Source: Candidatus Uhrbacteria bacterium (GTDB taxonomy: Bacteria; Patescibacteriota; Patescibacteriia; 2-12-FULL-60-25). From it: DNA of 62,574 nt. Each line of letters starts with the position of its first letter. The stretch's first letter is position 1. Below, in pieces: positions 42,005 through 51,460 of this stretch. The DNA is taken from NCBI GenBank assembly GCA_020854265.1, contig JADZFU010000005.1, positions 1 through 62,574 of the forward strand, given 5' to 3'. The notes beneath the pieces were generated by a model. It made no database searches. It was not told the origin of the DNA and saw only the letters and a list, made by a program, of their open reading frames with translations. A program made the translations under genes and the position numbers.

Positions 42005-43159
42005 TCAACCCTTTTTCTCTAAAATGATGATATTTCTGCGGATATTTTGGTCTGGACGGGCGTAACCGTATTCTGCCAATAACACGTATCCGGATGCTTC
42101 AGCTTTGGGCAGGCAGTTTACGTGCGCAACGCCATGTGCCGATTTCATGCTTGGCCAAATACAAACCAGACGGCTTCCAGCTGGTTGAAGCTCGGACAGA
42201 ATCGGGAGCGAATCATTCCAGACTGCTTCAACATCGCGTTTGTTTTGATCGAGCTGCAGCTGGGTCTCATGTCCGTTCAGCGGCTTGCCAAGATAACCTT
42301 CGGTTACAATGGTATTTATGGATTCGTGGATATGGCTGTCGATTTTTTGGACAGGGGACACAATCCATTGCGTGCGAGCCAGATCTTCTGTACGCAAAAA
42401 GTTGTGCGCAACCAACCATTCATTGTTGCGCATGGCGCCTGCAACTTGTTTGGCATCGATATCGGAACCGATGAGTTTGAGTTCGGGAAATAACATACCC
42501 GCCTCCATAAGCACGGTGCCTCCGCCGCAAAATGGATCGAGCAATACCCCATGCGGACGGCTTAAATTCAACATGATTCGTGCGAGTTTTGGCGGCAGCA
42601 TGCCGGTTTTTGCATCGCGAAATGGACGGCCAAAATCACGCTCGCTCCAAGCGTCGATGTTTTGGACATGCGTGGTCATGCCGACGGAAGCATCATCGCC
42701 ATGGATAAATACGTTCAAGTCATACCCTTCGGTATCCAAATGCATTTTGGAAATAGCAGCGCCTGCAATCTCTCCCTTTTCACCCGTGATCCAGCGGACG
42801 GATTTTCCGCGGGATTGAAGCTCGCGTTTGAGTTGAATCGGAAGATTCTTGAGCGTCTTGCGTTTGGTCGGGGAACCGCCGTGGACGGTGAGGCCAAAAA
42901 GTATACGGTCGGCACGGGGATGTTGGTCGATAAAATCGGCAAGCTGTACGGCAGTTAATTGCGTGACTGGTATTGAAAAAATGATGTCACCAAGTTTTAT
43001 GGTTCCGGCCAAGCGGTTTTGGAGGACGGCGCCATCCCAGTCCTGAACGGCACAAATTGCACCCGGACCTGACAAAATAGGCTGTATATCGCCAAGAACG
43101 GCTTTTGCTTCGGCCAAGCTCAAATCCGGGTGGGTGCCGAATACTAAAAAATGTTTCAT
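42005..43159 (-). CDS. Trm11-like tRNA (guanine-N2) methyltransferase
   Basis: 384 residues. C-terminal Rossmann methyltransferase with SAM motif LLDPFCGGGTVLMEAG and the acidic loop IGSDIDAKQV; the catalytic motif reads TEGYLGKP (TEPYLG-like, with Gly for Pro). The N-terminal ~150 residues look THUMP-like. Relatives methylate G10 in tRNA in archaea and eukaryotes and occur scattered in CPR. It lies alone between two G+C-rich genes, with host-type codon use. Confidence 0.8.
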   Translation of the reverse strand: MKHFLVFGTHPDLSLAEAKAVLGDIQPILSGPGAICAVQDWDGAVLQNRLAGTIKLGDIIFSIPVTQLTAVQLADFIDQHPRADRILFGLTVHGGSPTKRKTLKNLPIQLKRELQSRGKSVRWITGEKGEIAGAAISKMHLDTEGYDLNVFIHGDDASVGMTTHVQNIDAWSERDFGRPFRDAKTGMLPPKLARIMLNLSRPHGVLLDPFCGGGTVLMEAGMLFPELKLIGSDIDAKQVAGAMRNNEWLVAHNFLRTEDLARTQWIVSPVQKIDSHIHESINTIVTEGYLGKPLNGHETQLQLDQNKRDVEAVWNDSLPILSELQPAGSRLVCIWPSMKSAHGVAHVNCLPKAEASGYVLLAEYGYARPDQNIRRNIIILEKKG

Positions 43160-43298
43160 CTTAGCGATATTTTAGACATAAACTTGCGGAGGATGCAACC
43201 TTGACAAAACTTATAATGTATGATGAGCTTGGCTGTCGCTCCGCATGGGCGGAAGCGACGGTTGCGAACCTTCGCAAATCGAGAAAGAAAGGGTCGCC

Positions 43299-45482
43299 AT
43301 GTCCCGTTTCTTGGCACTCATGTTCGTGTTCACCGCCAGTCTGCTGATGCCGGCAACCCGTGCCGAAGCCCAGAGACTTCCGTTGCCGAGCAGGGGAGAA
43401 ACCCTCCCGCTCGCTTCGGATGATCCGCGTTGTGATGAAGGCTACCGCTGCTACATGATCGGGGCTTGGGTCCCGGGTGTCAGCCGGTCGCTCCAGAGCC
43501 TGATCGACGAGGTCAATGCCGATCTCCCGGAAGGCTCCCAGGTCACTTGGGCGCAGTTCGAGGAAGCCAACTCCTGCCAGATCATCTATCGGCGTCGTGA
43601 AGGCGACCGGATGATCTGGAGGCACAATGGCTCCTGCGGAACCAATCCCACGGAAGAGCCCGTGACCTATGCATCGTTCTGCGGAGCAGGAACTTCCTGC
43701 GACGTGTGGTCGATTTCTACTCCGCGGACCATCTATCGGATCCCGGCTGCTCCCCGGCTCACGCCGACGGAAGAGGCCGAGCAGATGATCAGCGAGATCC
43801 GCGAAGCGCCCACCACTCCCACGGTGAATGCACCGGAGTGGATCGCTCCGCGGATGGCGCGCATGCGCGCCCTCCTGAACTCGGACTATCCACCGAGCGA
43901 AGAGCTTCAGGCGGCGTTCTACGAAGCCGTCGAGCAGGCCTTGGCCAGCACGCCCCAGACCACGGGAGCGGCAGAGCCGCCTCCGGACATGGTCTTCGAC
44001 GAGCCGGCATCGGCGCCTACAAGCGTACCCGAGGTGCGTGTGGTTCCGGTGGAAACACCGTTCTACACCTACGTCTGGTACGTCGTGGTACTGATCGCGC
44101 TGTGCATCATCGCCTTCCTCATCGGACGCAAGACCGGATCGGTCACAGCGCCTGATGACGGCACGGCATCCGATGCCGCGCAGGAAGAGATCAGCCGACT
44201 TCGCGGGAAGCTCGCCGGCGAAAACACCAAGTGGATGGCGCAAGAAGAGCGCTACAAGGACGAGATTCGCGAGCTCAAGCACGCGAAGGGTGAGCTCACG
44301 ACCCAGCTCAACAGCAAGCGCGCGAACGAGGCGGCCGAAACCGCCACGAACCGCGAGAATGCCGAGCTGGTCGACCTGATCCGGGTGCGCTGGGGACGAT
44401 TCGCCAGCCAGGTCAAGGCCGACGTGAAGCTCAACGTGAACAACATCAACAGGATGTTCGCCGATCTCGAACAGTTCCAGGTCCTGCGGTCCGTGTGGCC
44501 GTCGGATTTCGGACTTCTCGACCGTACGAATTTCACGGCGGTCATCGGCGATGCCGCGGAGTTCAGGACCCGTCCTGACCCGAGCCAGGCCCTCAAGAAC
44601 CGGATTACCGATCTCGAGCGCGAGATCGCGACTCTGAAGAACGAGCTTCGTACGTCGGCTCTCAAGGCCGAAGGCGACGAGGCGCTGATCTCGGAGAAGT
44701 CGGCAAAGATCGAGGAGCTCGGCCAGACGGTCGGGAGACTCGAGATCGAGTGCCGCGAGAGGCTGACCGAGGTCGAGAAGGAGCGCAAGGACCGCGAAGA
44801 GGCGCAATCCAAGAGCTCCCTGCTCGAGGCGACGAACTTTAACTTGGTAGCCGCCCTCAAGACGGTCACCGACGACACGCTCGCCATGCTCTCGCCTTAC
44901 CGCGAGAAGCACGAGCACAGTCCGACGTGGGCCTTGTCCGCCAAGACGACCATCGATGCGATCGAGGCGCTCATCGAGGAGCACCTGGCTCCCTTCAAGG
45001 AGCTGTTCGATACGATGTTCGGCGAGAACGGCATGGTTCCGGCCGCGGCGGCTCCGCTCGGCGGAGAGGTGACTCAGATCGCCTCGGTGTCGGGTCTCGA
45101 AGAGTCGGCAGGCAAGCGCAAGAAGCGCGGACGAAGGGATACCGCCTCGTTCGCGCGCGACAAGGTCAAGGCCAAGCCCAATGGCAATGGGTCCGCTGTC
45201 GAGAGAGAACCGTCGTGGGGAAGCGATCCTCCTCCGGCGGCCAAGCACAAGGGGACCTTGCCCCCGGGAGCCGGAACCGGGCTTTTCGGCCCGTCGAAGG
45301 TTTCCGAAAGCGATCGCGAGTCGCTGGTGCCGCCGGGTGTACCCCGCGTTGCAACCAGCGAAGAATATGGCACGGAGCCCGAGGTAGCTCCGCCCGCCGC
45401 ACCTTCATCCGAGGGCTCGTCCCTCGGTACCACCTCGATTTTCGATGGGGTTAGCGATGACCCCACGAAGCGGCTCGAATAA
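43299..45482 (+). CDS. Signal peptide-TM-coiled-coil protein, 727 aa (G+C-rich class)
   Basis: Start ATG 43299 (MSRFLALMFV) with AAAGGG upstream; the longer frame from 43245 lacks a signal peptide. Cleavage near RAEAQ, then an ectodomain of ~230 residues with several Cys (RCDEGYRCYM, GSCGTN, GAGTSCDVW), one membrane helix (VWYVVVLIALCIIAFLIG), ~350 residues of coiled coil and a polar tail. Thus a short outside part is tied to a long inside coiled coil. The next gene has the same plan. No family recognised; an envelope-linked cytoskeletal or sensory role is possible. Confidence 0.7.
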   Translation: MSRFLALMFVFTASLLMPATRAEAQRLPLPSRGETLPLASDDPRCDEGYRCYMIGAWVPGVSRSLQSLIDEVNADLPEGSQVTWAQFEEANSCQIIYRRREGDRMIWRHNGSCGTNPTEEPVTYASFCGAGTSCDVWSISTPRTIYRIPAAPRLTPTEEAEQMISEIREAPTTPTVNAPEWIAPRMARMRALLNSDYPPSEELQAAFYEAVEQALASTPQTTGAAEPPPDMVFDEPASAPTSVPEVRVVPVETPFYTYVWYVVVLIALCIIAFLIGRKTGSVTAPDDGTASDAAQEEISRLRGKLAGENTKWMAQEERYKDEIRELKHAKGELTTQLNSKRANEAAETATNRENAELVDLIRVRWGRFASQVKADVKLNVNNINRMFADLEQFQVLRSVWPSDFGLLDRTNFTAVIGDAAEFRTRPDPSQALKNRITDLEREIATLKNELRTSALKAEGDEALISEKSAKIEELGQTVGRLEIECRERLTEVEKERKDREEAQSKSSLLEATNFNLVAALKTVTDDTLAMLSPYREKHEHSPTWALSAKTTIDAIEALIEEHLAPFKELFDTMFGENGMVPAAAAPLGGEVTQIASVSGLEESAGKRKKRGRRDTASFARDKVKAKPNGNGSAVEREPSWGSDPPPAAKHKGTLPPGAGTGLFGPSKVSESDRESLVPPGVPRVATSEEYGTEPEVAPPAAPSSEGSSLGTTSIFDGVSDDPTKRLE

Positions 45483-45514
45483 TCGGCCGCTCCCTCCATC
45501 GCTCTGAACGTTTA

Positions 45515-45546
45515 CAGCCCCGATCAACCGATCGGGGCTTTGTATT
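45515..45546 (+). terminator. Terminator between the two coiled-coil genes
   Basis: CAGCCCCGATC with GATCGGGGCTTTG (45515-45542), loop AACC, then a T-rich stretch. Confidence 0.88.
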
Positions 45547-45624
45547 TTCCCTTGACTTTTATTACAAAATCCGCCTCAATAGCATGAGCTCATTCGTCAA
45601 TACGAGAGCGGAAGGTAGAGTTTC

Positions 45625-47472
45625 ATGGCCCGTTTCGTTGCGCTCGCCATGTTGCTGTGTGCTTCGACTGCTTCGGCCCAACATGTCGAAGTCGTCCGTT
45701 CCGACGCAATGCAAGCCGAAGTGCTTGTGTCGCGAGGCGGGACGTATCGCGAGCTGCTCGAGGTTTTGATGCCGGTGCTTCCGGCTGGATCTCGCGCACC
45801 GAGCCGCGATTTGATCGCCGAGCGCAATCCGAACCGGATGCGCTTCGTGTGCTATGAGGCCGGACGCCATGCGCGTCCGAGCATCCGTCGAGAGCGTTCG
45901 TTCTATGATGCGTGCGAAGATTATCCCCGCGGTATCTGGTTCGTCGCGGGACAGACCTATACGGTCCCGTTCATCCTGCCGTCTCCAGTCGAACCGGAGA
46001 CGCCTGCCGCGGAAACTGCAGACGATGCAGAAGCCGCCAGGCTCCGAATCACGGCTGATACGCTTGGCGAGCGCCTGCTGGCCCTTGGACACCAGATTCG
46101 TCAACTCGAGCTTTCGGCGAGGGACGCAGAGGTGGAGCATGAGGCTGCTTTGGCTCGTGAGCGCGAACGCGTACGAAGGGCAGAAACGAATGCGAGGAGC
46201 GCTGTATGGCGCATCGCCATTTTCTGTCTTGTCCTGATTCTCCTGCTCGCCGCGTGCGTGCTCGTATACCGCCGTCAGCGGCGCGTCATCAAGCGTGCAA
46301 TGCGGGCGATCCACAAAGCCATCGAGCTGCGCGACAAGCAGCTGAGCAAACAGCGGCGCGAGCTCCACTTGCTGCGCGAGAAGCTGGGCGTCGAACAGAC
46401 GCAGGTTGCAGGTCATCGGGAATTGCTCGAGAGCTCCCAAAAGGAGATCGAACGGGCGCGAGGCGAGGCCGAGGACTTGAAAAAGTCCTATGCCGAACGC
46501 AAACGCCAGATTTCGGAACTGCTCGAGCGCAAAGCCGAGCTCCGGCCGCTCGAGATCAGGGCCATGCAGCTGCGCGATCGCGTCGAGCTCTTGAAGCGTC
46601 TGAAGCGGGAAACGCCCGAGGATGACATCAAGCAGTTCACGGATCCGGCGTACGACAAGCTCATCGAAGAGGCGCAAGCCGGACTTGATGCTTTGGAACG
46701 CCCGTACGAAGACGTGATCAAGGAGGCCGGAGAGATCCGTGCCGAATTGGCTGCGCTCTTGGAACAGGCGACCGGATTCCGCGATGACATGGTGGCGGTG
46801 GACAGCGATCTCGCCCACAAGCGGGAGCAATTGTCCGATGCCAAGGCGCGTGCCGCCATGGAGGAGCAGCTGTACAAGCGGCTTCGCGTCGATCTCAAGA
46901 AGGCGTTGGATGACGCCGATGTTACCCTCAAATCCGCCAAGTCTACGGCTGAGCTCCTCGAGGAGGAGCGGGCATCCATCAAGGCCGAGCGAACGGCCTA
47001 CGAAGACGAGATCAAGCGGTACAAGCAGCAGGTCGATGGCAAGACTCGAGAACTGGGCGATCTGAAGATCAGCTACCAGAAGCTCGATGGAAAATACACG
47101 GCCCAGCTGTTTGCCGGAGCGCTCGGAGAAACCGAAGCGATGGCAACGCTTGAAGGGCAACTGCGCGGACTCCGTTCGCTGGTTACCGATCAAAATGATC
47201 TGCTCGAAGAGACGCGTAAAGCGATCGAGAGCAAATACCATGAACTCGCCGAGGTTCGCCGGAACCTCGAACGAGCCAATCAAGATCTATCCGGCAAACA
47301 AAACGAGATCCTTTTGAAGGATTCTCGTATCCGCGAGCTTGAGCAGCAGCTCGGTCTCGCCCGACATTCGCAAATCGCTACGCGCAGCGATCCCGACCAA
47401 ACCAGACCTTTGAGGCGCGGCCCCACCGGGGAGCTCGAGGTCCGAGGATACGACGAAGGCACCAAGCGCTGA
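45625..47472 (+). CDS. Signal peptide-TM-coiled-coil protein, 615 aa (G+C-rich class)
   Basis: Signal peptide to ASAQ, a ~110-residue ectodomain with two Cys (RFVCYEAG, YDACEDYP), one membrane helix (IAIFCLVLILLLAACVLVYR), then ~370 residues of nearly continuous coiled coil (KRAMRAIHKAIELRDKQLSK and onward). Codons are strongly G/C-ending. It has the same layout as the gene before it but little obvious sequence identity. It has its own terminator, so it is probably an independent unit of the same set. Confidence 0.7.
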   Translation: MARFVALAMLLCASTASAQHVEVVRSDAMQAEVLVSRGGTYRELLEVLMPVLPAGSRAPSRDLIAERNPNRMRFVCYEAGRHARPSIRRERSFYDACEDYPRGIWFVAGQTYTVPFILPSPVEPETPAAETADDAEAARLRITADTLGERLLALGHQIRQLELSARDAEVEHEAALARERERVRRAETNARSAVWRIAIFCLVLILLLAACVLVYRRQRRVIKRAMRAIHKAIELRDKQLSKQRRELHLLREKLGVEQTQVAGHRELLESSQKEIERARGEAEDLKKSYAERKRQISELLERKAELRPLEIRAMQLRDRVELLKRLKRETPEDDIKQFTDPAYDKLIEEAQAGLDALERPYEDVIKEAGEIRAELAALLEQATGFRDDMVAVDSDLAHKREQLSDAKARAAMEEQLYKRLRVDLKKALDDADVTLKSAKSTAELLEEERASIKAERTAYEDEIKRYKQQVDGKTRELGDLKISYQKLDGKYTAQLFAGALGETEAMATLEGQLRGLRSLVTDQNDLLEETRKAIESKYHELAEVRRNLERANQDLSGKQNEILLKDSRIRELEQQLGLARHSQIATRSDPDQTRPLRRGPTGELEVRGYDEGTKR

Positions 47473-47486
47473 CGTCGACTACTGAT

Positions 47487-47517
47487 ACGCCCGATTCTTG
47501 ACGAATCGGGCGTTTTT
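47487..47517 (+). terminator. Terminator before rpsF
   Basis: ACGCCCGATTC (47487-47497), loop TTGAC, GAATCGGGCGT (47503-47513), TTTT. Confidence 0.9.
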
Positions 47518-47539
47518 CGTTAGGGTTCCGCTACTTAAC

Positions 47540-47604
47540 TATTGTCATAGCCGGCCTATCCCGACCCTTGGTCGGGGCCCCGAACAGGGGACGTGCTATC
47601 AAAT
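47540..47604 (+). promoter_or_regulatory. rpsF leader with hairpins
   Basis: CCCGACC/GGTCGGGG and CCCC/GGGG hairpins lie in the ~60 bases before ATG 47605. S6:S18 leaders in other bacteria carry a G/C-rich hairpin with a CCG bulge; this may be the local form. Confidence 0.3.
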
Positions 47605-48090
47605 ATGTCCGAAACCAACGCCGCCGTGCGTTACGAGCTGCTCTATATCATCCCGACGACCTTTACCGAGGAAGAAGCGGGTACGATCGAGCAAAAAGTC
47701 GCCGCGCTTATCGCCAAATATGGCGGAACGCTCGAAGACGCCAAGCGCTTGGGCAAACTCAAGTTTGCCTATGAGGTCAAAAATCAGCGCCATGGCTTTT
47801 ATGTCCTGGTCCATTTCACAGCCGACCGTGCCTCGCTTGCCAAAATCGACGAGAACCTGCGCATTACGCCGGAGGTGCTCCGTCATATTGTCTTGCGCGC
47901 CGAGGAAGCGGGTGATGATGGCAAATACGAATTGATCGAGTTCCGCGAAGTGAACCTCGACAATAAGGAGGACAAGCCGCGCCGCCGCTTGGCCGACAAA
48001 CCGGAAGCCTCCAAAGAGGATGCTCCAAAAGACGAGACTGCCAAGGAAGAGCCGAAAGAGGCCTTGAAGGAAGAAGCATCAGGCGTGTAA
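47605..48090 (+). CDS. rpsF: 30S ribosomal protein S6, acidic C-terminal extension
   Basis: 161 residues from ATG 47605 (MSETNAAVRYELLY). The first ~100 residues are S6 (YIIPTTFTEEEAGTIEQKV, GKLKFAYEVKNQRHGFYVLVHF). The last ~50 are Lys/Glu/Asp/Ala-rich and low-complexity, longer than most S6. It begins the rpsF-ssb-rpsR set. Confidence 0.97.
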   Translation: MSETNAAVRYELLYIIPTTFTEEEAGTIEQKVAALIAKYGGTLEDAKRLGKLKFAYEVKNQRHGFYVLVHFTADRASLAKIDENLRITPEVLRHIVLRAEEAGDDGKYELIEFREVNLDNKEDKPRRRLADKPEASKEDAPKDETAKEEPKEALKEEASGV

Positions 48091-48102
48091 GATCGCCGGC
48101 AT

Positions 48103-48561
48103 ATGGATCTCAACCGCGCCATGATTATCGGGAACGTGACCCGCGATCCGGAACTCCGGACCACGACCACGGGCCAAAATGTCTGCTCCTTTGGCATCGC
48201 CACTAATCAAACGTGGACTGATGCCCAGGGTGCAAAACAGCAGCGCGCCGAGTACCACAATATCGTCGCTTGGGGGAAGCTCGCCGAGATCTGCGGTCAA
48301 TATCTGGCCAAGGGCCGAAAAGTCTACGTGGAGGGTCGTCTGCAAACCCGCGAATGGGAAGCGCAAGACGGAGCAAAGCGTAACCGTACCGAGATCGTAG
48401 CCGACAATATGATCCTGCTTGACCGCAAGGAAGGTGCAGGATCAGCGCCCCGACCGACAGGAGCGGCACCGTCGGCGCCGTCAGCCAATGAGCCCACCGT
48501 CACGCCGATCGAAAAAGGCATGGGCGACAATGAAATCCGTTTGGAAGATATTCCGTTCTAA
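48103..48561 (+). CDS. ssb: Single-stranded DNA-binding protein
   Basis: 152 residues. OB-fold start DLNRAMIIGNVTRDPELR, core YHNIVAWGKLAEICGQYLAKG, a flexible Ala/Pro linker and acidic tip ending DIPF that recruits replication and repair partners. It sits between rpsF and rpsR, the usual bacterial arrangement. Confidence 0.97.
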   Translation: MDLNRAMIIGNVTRDPELRTTTTGQNVCSFGIATNQTWTDAQGAKQQRAEYHNIVAWGKLAEICGQYLAKGRKVYVEGRLQTREWEAQDGAKRNRTEIVADNMILLDRKEGAGSAPRPTGAAPSAPSANEPTVTPIEKGMGDNEIRLEDIPF

Positions 48562-48619
48562 ATTAACCCAATTCATCCCGCGCGTATCCGATTGAACTAT
48601 TCCACACGCGCCAATATCT

Positions 48620-48841
48620 ATGATCAACAAGAACCGCAAAGAGAAGGGCTGCTATTTCTGCCAGAACAATATTAACGAGATCAATTACAAGGACACGAAT
48701 ACGCTTCGCCGCTATCTGTCATCCTTTGGAAAGATCGTGCCGCGCAAGCGCTCCGGCGTGTGTGCATGGCACCAGCGCAAATTAGCCAATGCCATCAAGC
48801 GCGCTCGTTTCATGGCCTTGCTCCCTTACCTCGTCCGCTAA
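48620..48841 (+). CDS. rpsR: 30S ribosomal protein S18
   Basis: 73 residues. [15 protein letters not shown] and [39 protein letters not shown] are the S18 signature; the cysteine pattern suggests the zinc-type form or a relict of it. It ends the rpsF-ssb-rpsR unit. Confidence 0.97.
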   Translation: MINKNRKEKGCYFCQNNINEINYKDTNTLRRYLSSFGKIVPRKRSGVCAWHQRKLANAIKRARFMALLPYLVR

Positions 48842-48843
48842 GA

Positions 48844-48873
48844 ACAAAACCCCCGCACAACGGGGGATTTTGT
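48844..48873 (+). terminator. Terminator after rpsR
   Basis: ACAAAACCCCCG (48844-48855), loop CACAA, CGGGGGATTTTGT (48861-48873). Confidence 0.9.
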
Positions 48874-48885
48874 TAGACTTCTTCT

Positions 48886-49833
48886 ATGAATCCGGATTTT
48901 ATCCAAGCCCGATCTAAAATCGTAAAACAGATACGACGGTTTTTTGACGATCGCGGATACATCGAGATGCAGACGCCGCGGCTGGTTGGGCTTCCGGGTC
49001 AGGAACCCTATTTGGAACCGCTTTGGTCCGAGATAAAAGAAGCGGATGGAACATCGCATCGGGGAGCATTGATCACGAGTCCGGAGTATGCGATGAAGCG
49101 TTTACTCGCATCCGGTTTGGATAAGATTTATGATTTGGGTCCGTGCTTTCGGAATGGGGAACCATGGGACGGGACGCACGATGTCGAGTTTTTGATGATC
49201 GAGTGGTATCGCAAAGGAATTACCATCCATCAGTTGATGGATGAAACCGAAGAGATGACACGTTCCGTCCTGTCAGATTTGCCGAAGTTTCGCCGACTGA
49301 CCGTCGAGCAAGCCATGAAGGAATACGCGGGAGTTGAACTGGATGTCCTTTTAGGCGATAGAGAGGCTATGGCGGCCGTTTGTCGCGAACATCATCAGAC
49401 GGTGAATGAAGGTGAGACGTGGGACGATTTGTTTTTTAAGATTTTTTTGAGCGAGGTCGAGCCGAAATTGGGAGAGGTGCCCACGTTTTTGTGGCGTTAT
49501 CCGGTCTCAATGGCGGCCTTGGCACAAAAAGATCCGGATGATCCGCGTTTTGCTTTGCGTGTCGAGTTATATGTTGGCGGTTTGGAGCTTGCCAACGGTT
49601 TTGTCGAGCTTACGGATCCCATCGAACAGCGGGCTCGGTTCGAAGAGGAGCAGGAACTTCGTCGAAGTCTTGGAAAAGAAGTGTGGCCGATTGATGAACG
49701 GTTCATGGAGGCTTTGCCGAATATGGGGCAGGCGGCGGGGATTGCGTTTGGAGTGGATCGCTTGGTAATGCTGGTCACCGGTGCCAAATCCATCGGCGAC
49801 ATAATGCCGATACCGGTCGGGGAGCGGTTTTGA
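48886..49833 (+). CDS. epmA: EpmA/GenX-like class II LysRS paralogue (EF-P modifying)
   Basis: 315 residues, the size of EpmA and much shorter than LysRS; there is no anticodon-binding domain. Class II motifs: motif 2 region YDLGPCFRNGE and motif 3 GIAFGVDRLVML, with the adenylate-binding LITSPEYAMKRLL. EpmA attaches beta-lysine to a lysine of EF-P. The efp gene lies 1 kb downstream and keeps that lysine, which supports the function; EpmB is not in the window, so the substrate might be another amino acid. Confidence 0.88.
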   Translation: MNPDFIQARSKIVKQIRRFFDDRGYIEMQTPRLVGLPGQEPYLEPLWSEIKEADGTSHRGALITSPEYAMKRLLASGLDKIYDLGPCFRNGEPWDGTHDVEFLMIEWYRKGITIHQLMDETEEMTRSVLSDLPKFRRLTVEQAMKEYAGVELDVLLGDREAMAAVCREHHQTVNEGETWDDLFFKIFLSEVEPKLGEVPTFLWRYPVSMAALAQKDPDDPRFALRVELYVGGLELANGFVELTDPIEQRARFEEEQELRRSLGKEVWPIDERFMEALPNMGQAAGIAFGVDRLVMLVTGAKSIGDIMPIPVGERF

Positions 49834-49857
49834 GGCCAATCGTGTATTCTGAAGTGC

Positions 49858-50820
49858 ATGGAAAAGACTTGGGCCAATCATGAACGATACCAGTCGGACG
49901 ATGAAGGGCTGCAGAGGTCCCGGGTTTTCTTGGAGAAAGAGGGTTTCGACGTCCTCGGACTTATCAAAAGCCAGAGACGGCATCACATATTCAAGACCCG
50001 GTCTTCAGAAGGCGAGCTGCGTTTTGTGAAAGTGGCACAAGATCCGGGCGAGTATATTTTTCTGGAAAATGAAGTGCGGGCAAACGATTTTTTGCGGCCG
50101 CTTACCGAGGGTTTGCGCCTGCGTATTCCGAATGGGGAGTATCTCCAAAGAAAAGACGGAGCATATGCGGATTTCGAGTTTGTCGAAGGCGAGCGGCTGG
50201 CAGACGAAGGTGAGTTGCGCCGGGCTTTCACGGATCATGAATTGGAAACCCTATTCCAATTTCTTATGGCCAAGCGTGGATTGAAAGAAGCTGATGTTCC
50301 GGAATTCTTTTTGAAGCGTGCCAAGAGCGAATTTGCCGATGCGGTCATGGTGCAGAAACTCGAGTATGCATATTTGGCGCCGGCGATTGGACCCGTCATC
50401 ACCAATGACCAGGCGGAGAGCATCAAGCGCGTGTTTATCGAGACCGGATTCAGACGCGAATTCGATCATCATGATTTCGTAGCATGGAATATGCTGCGCG
50501 ATACACAGGGAAATCTTGTGCTGACCGATCCGGAGCATGCCCGATGGGGAATGAAGTGGTATGACATCGCCTATAATTTTCTCCAAACGCATGTGTTGTT
50601 GAACGAGCCCGAGCAAGCTAAGCGGCAACTGGCGTTTTTTCTCAAACGGTTCAAGGAAGCACTGCCGAATGAGCCGATTGAACAGGAGATTATTCATCCA
50701 TTAGCCTATTGGAGCGGCGCCTGTGCTTTTCACGCAACCCAGAAACCGGAATTGGTCCCCGTGGTCAGAGAAGTAATTCAGAATGTCTTGTCAGGCGATC
50801 TAGAGGGGCTACTTGGTTGA
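49858..50820 (+). CDS. Aminoglycoside-phosphotransferase-like kinase-fold protein
   Basis: 320 residues. The catalytic loop HHDFVAWNML (His-x-Asp..Asn) and the metal aspartate LTDPEHARWG mark the protein-kinase-like fold of the APH/choline-kinase group. A possible ATP-binding lysine is in LRFVKVAQD. It starts 24 bp after the epmA-like gene and ends 35 bp before efp, so the three are one unit. Its substrate is unknown. Confidence 0.75.
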   Translation: MEKTWANHERYQSDDEGLQRSRVFLEKEGFDVLGLIKSQRRHHIFKTRSSEGELRFVKVAQDPGEYIFLENEVRANDFLRPLTEGLRLRIPNGEYLQRKDGAYADFEFVEGERLADEGELRRAFTDHELETLFQFLMAKRGLKEADVPEFFLKRAKSEFADAVMVQKLEYAYLAPAIGPVITNDQAESIKRVFIETGFRREFDHHDFVAWNMLRDTQGNLVLTDPEHARWGMKWYDIAYNFLQTHVLLNEPEQAKRQLAFFLKRFKEALPNEPIEQEIIHPLAYWSGACAFHATQKPELVPVVREVIQNVLSGDLEGLLG

Positions 50821-50855
50821 CGTTTTCCGCTTCATTTGGCATCCTCCGGCCATCT

Positions 50856-51422
50856 ATGGCATCCCCAAACGACATCAAGAAAGGCGTAGTCATCCGCGAT
50901 CCGCAGGGGTTGTGGGTGGTCGTCGAATTTCAGCATGTGAATCCGGGCAAGGGCGCGGCTTTTGTGCGTACGCGCATCCGCAATCTCCAAACGGGAAAAG
51001 TGCTGGAGACAACCTTTAAGACGTCAGAAACAATCGATCTTGTTTCGGTCGAATACCGCAAAATGCAATTTTTGTACCATGACAATACGGGCTATACCTT
51101 TATGGACCAGGGCTCGTATGATCAGGTGACGATGTCGGATGAAGAGATCGGCGATCAGGGAAAATATCTGCGCGATGGCATGGAAGTAAACATCACTACC
51201 TACGAAGGTCGTCCGTTGGCCATGGAGCTCCCGCGTAAAATGGTGTTCAAGGTTACGGAAGCGATGGACGCGGCAGCGGGCAATACGGTATCTGGAGGTA
51301 ATCTTACCAAGGAGGTTACGGTGGAAGGCGGTATGAAGGTCCACGTACCGCTGTTCATTAAGCAGGGCGAGGATATCATCATTAATACGGAAACGGGTGA
51401 ATACGTCGAACGCTCGAAATAA
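50856..51422 (+). CDS. efp: Elongation factor P
   Basis: 188 residues from ATG 50856 (MASPNDIKKG); longer frames overlap the kinase gene. Three beta-barrel domains; the loop that reaches the ribosome is NPGKGAAF with Lys32 at the modified position. EF-P relieves stalling at polyproline; this window encodes several Pro-rich proteins. The EpmA-like ligase upstream is the likely modifier. Confidence 0.96.
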   Translation: MASPNDIKKGVVIRDPQGLWVVVEFQHVNPGKGAAFVRTRIRNLQTGKVLETTFKTSETIDLVSVEYRKMQFLYHDNTGYTFMDQGSYDQVTMSDEEIGDQGKYLRDGMEVNITTYEGRPLAMELPRKMVFKVTEAMDAAAGNTVSGGNLTKEVTVEGGMKVHVPLFIKQGEDIIINTETGEYVERSK

Positions 51423-51423
51423 C

Positions 51424-51452
51424 AAAAAAGACCCCGCGTGGGGTCTTTTTTG
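51424..51452. terminator. Bidirectional terminator efp / repeat protein
   Basis: AAAAAAGACCCC (51424-51435), loop GCGT, GGGGTCTTTTTT (51440-51451). Confidence 0.93.
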
Positions 51453-51460
51453 TTTGCCGT

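Noticed and set aside
43161-45248. 695-codon minus-strand open frame
   Set aside because: Antisense to the 727-aa coiled-coil protein; same codon-bias artefact, and the plus-strand frame has a signal peptide and membrane helix.
45562-47283. 573-codon minus-strand open frame
   Set aside because: Antisense to the 615-aa coiled-coil protein; no ribosome-binding site or sensible domain.
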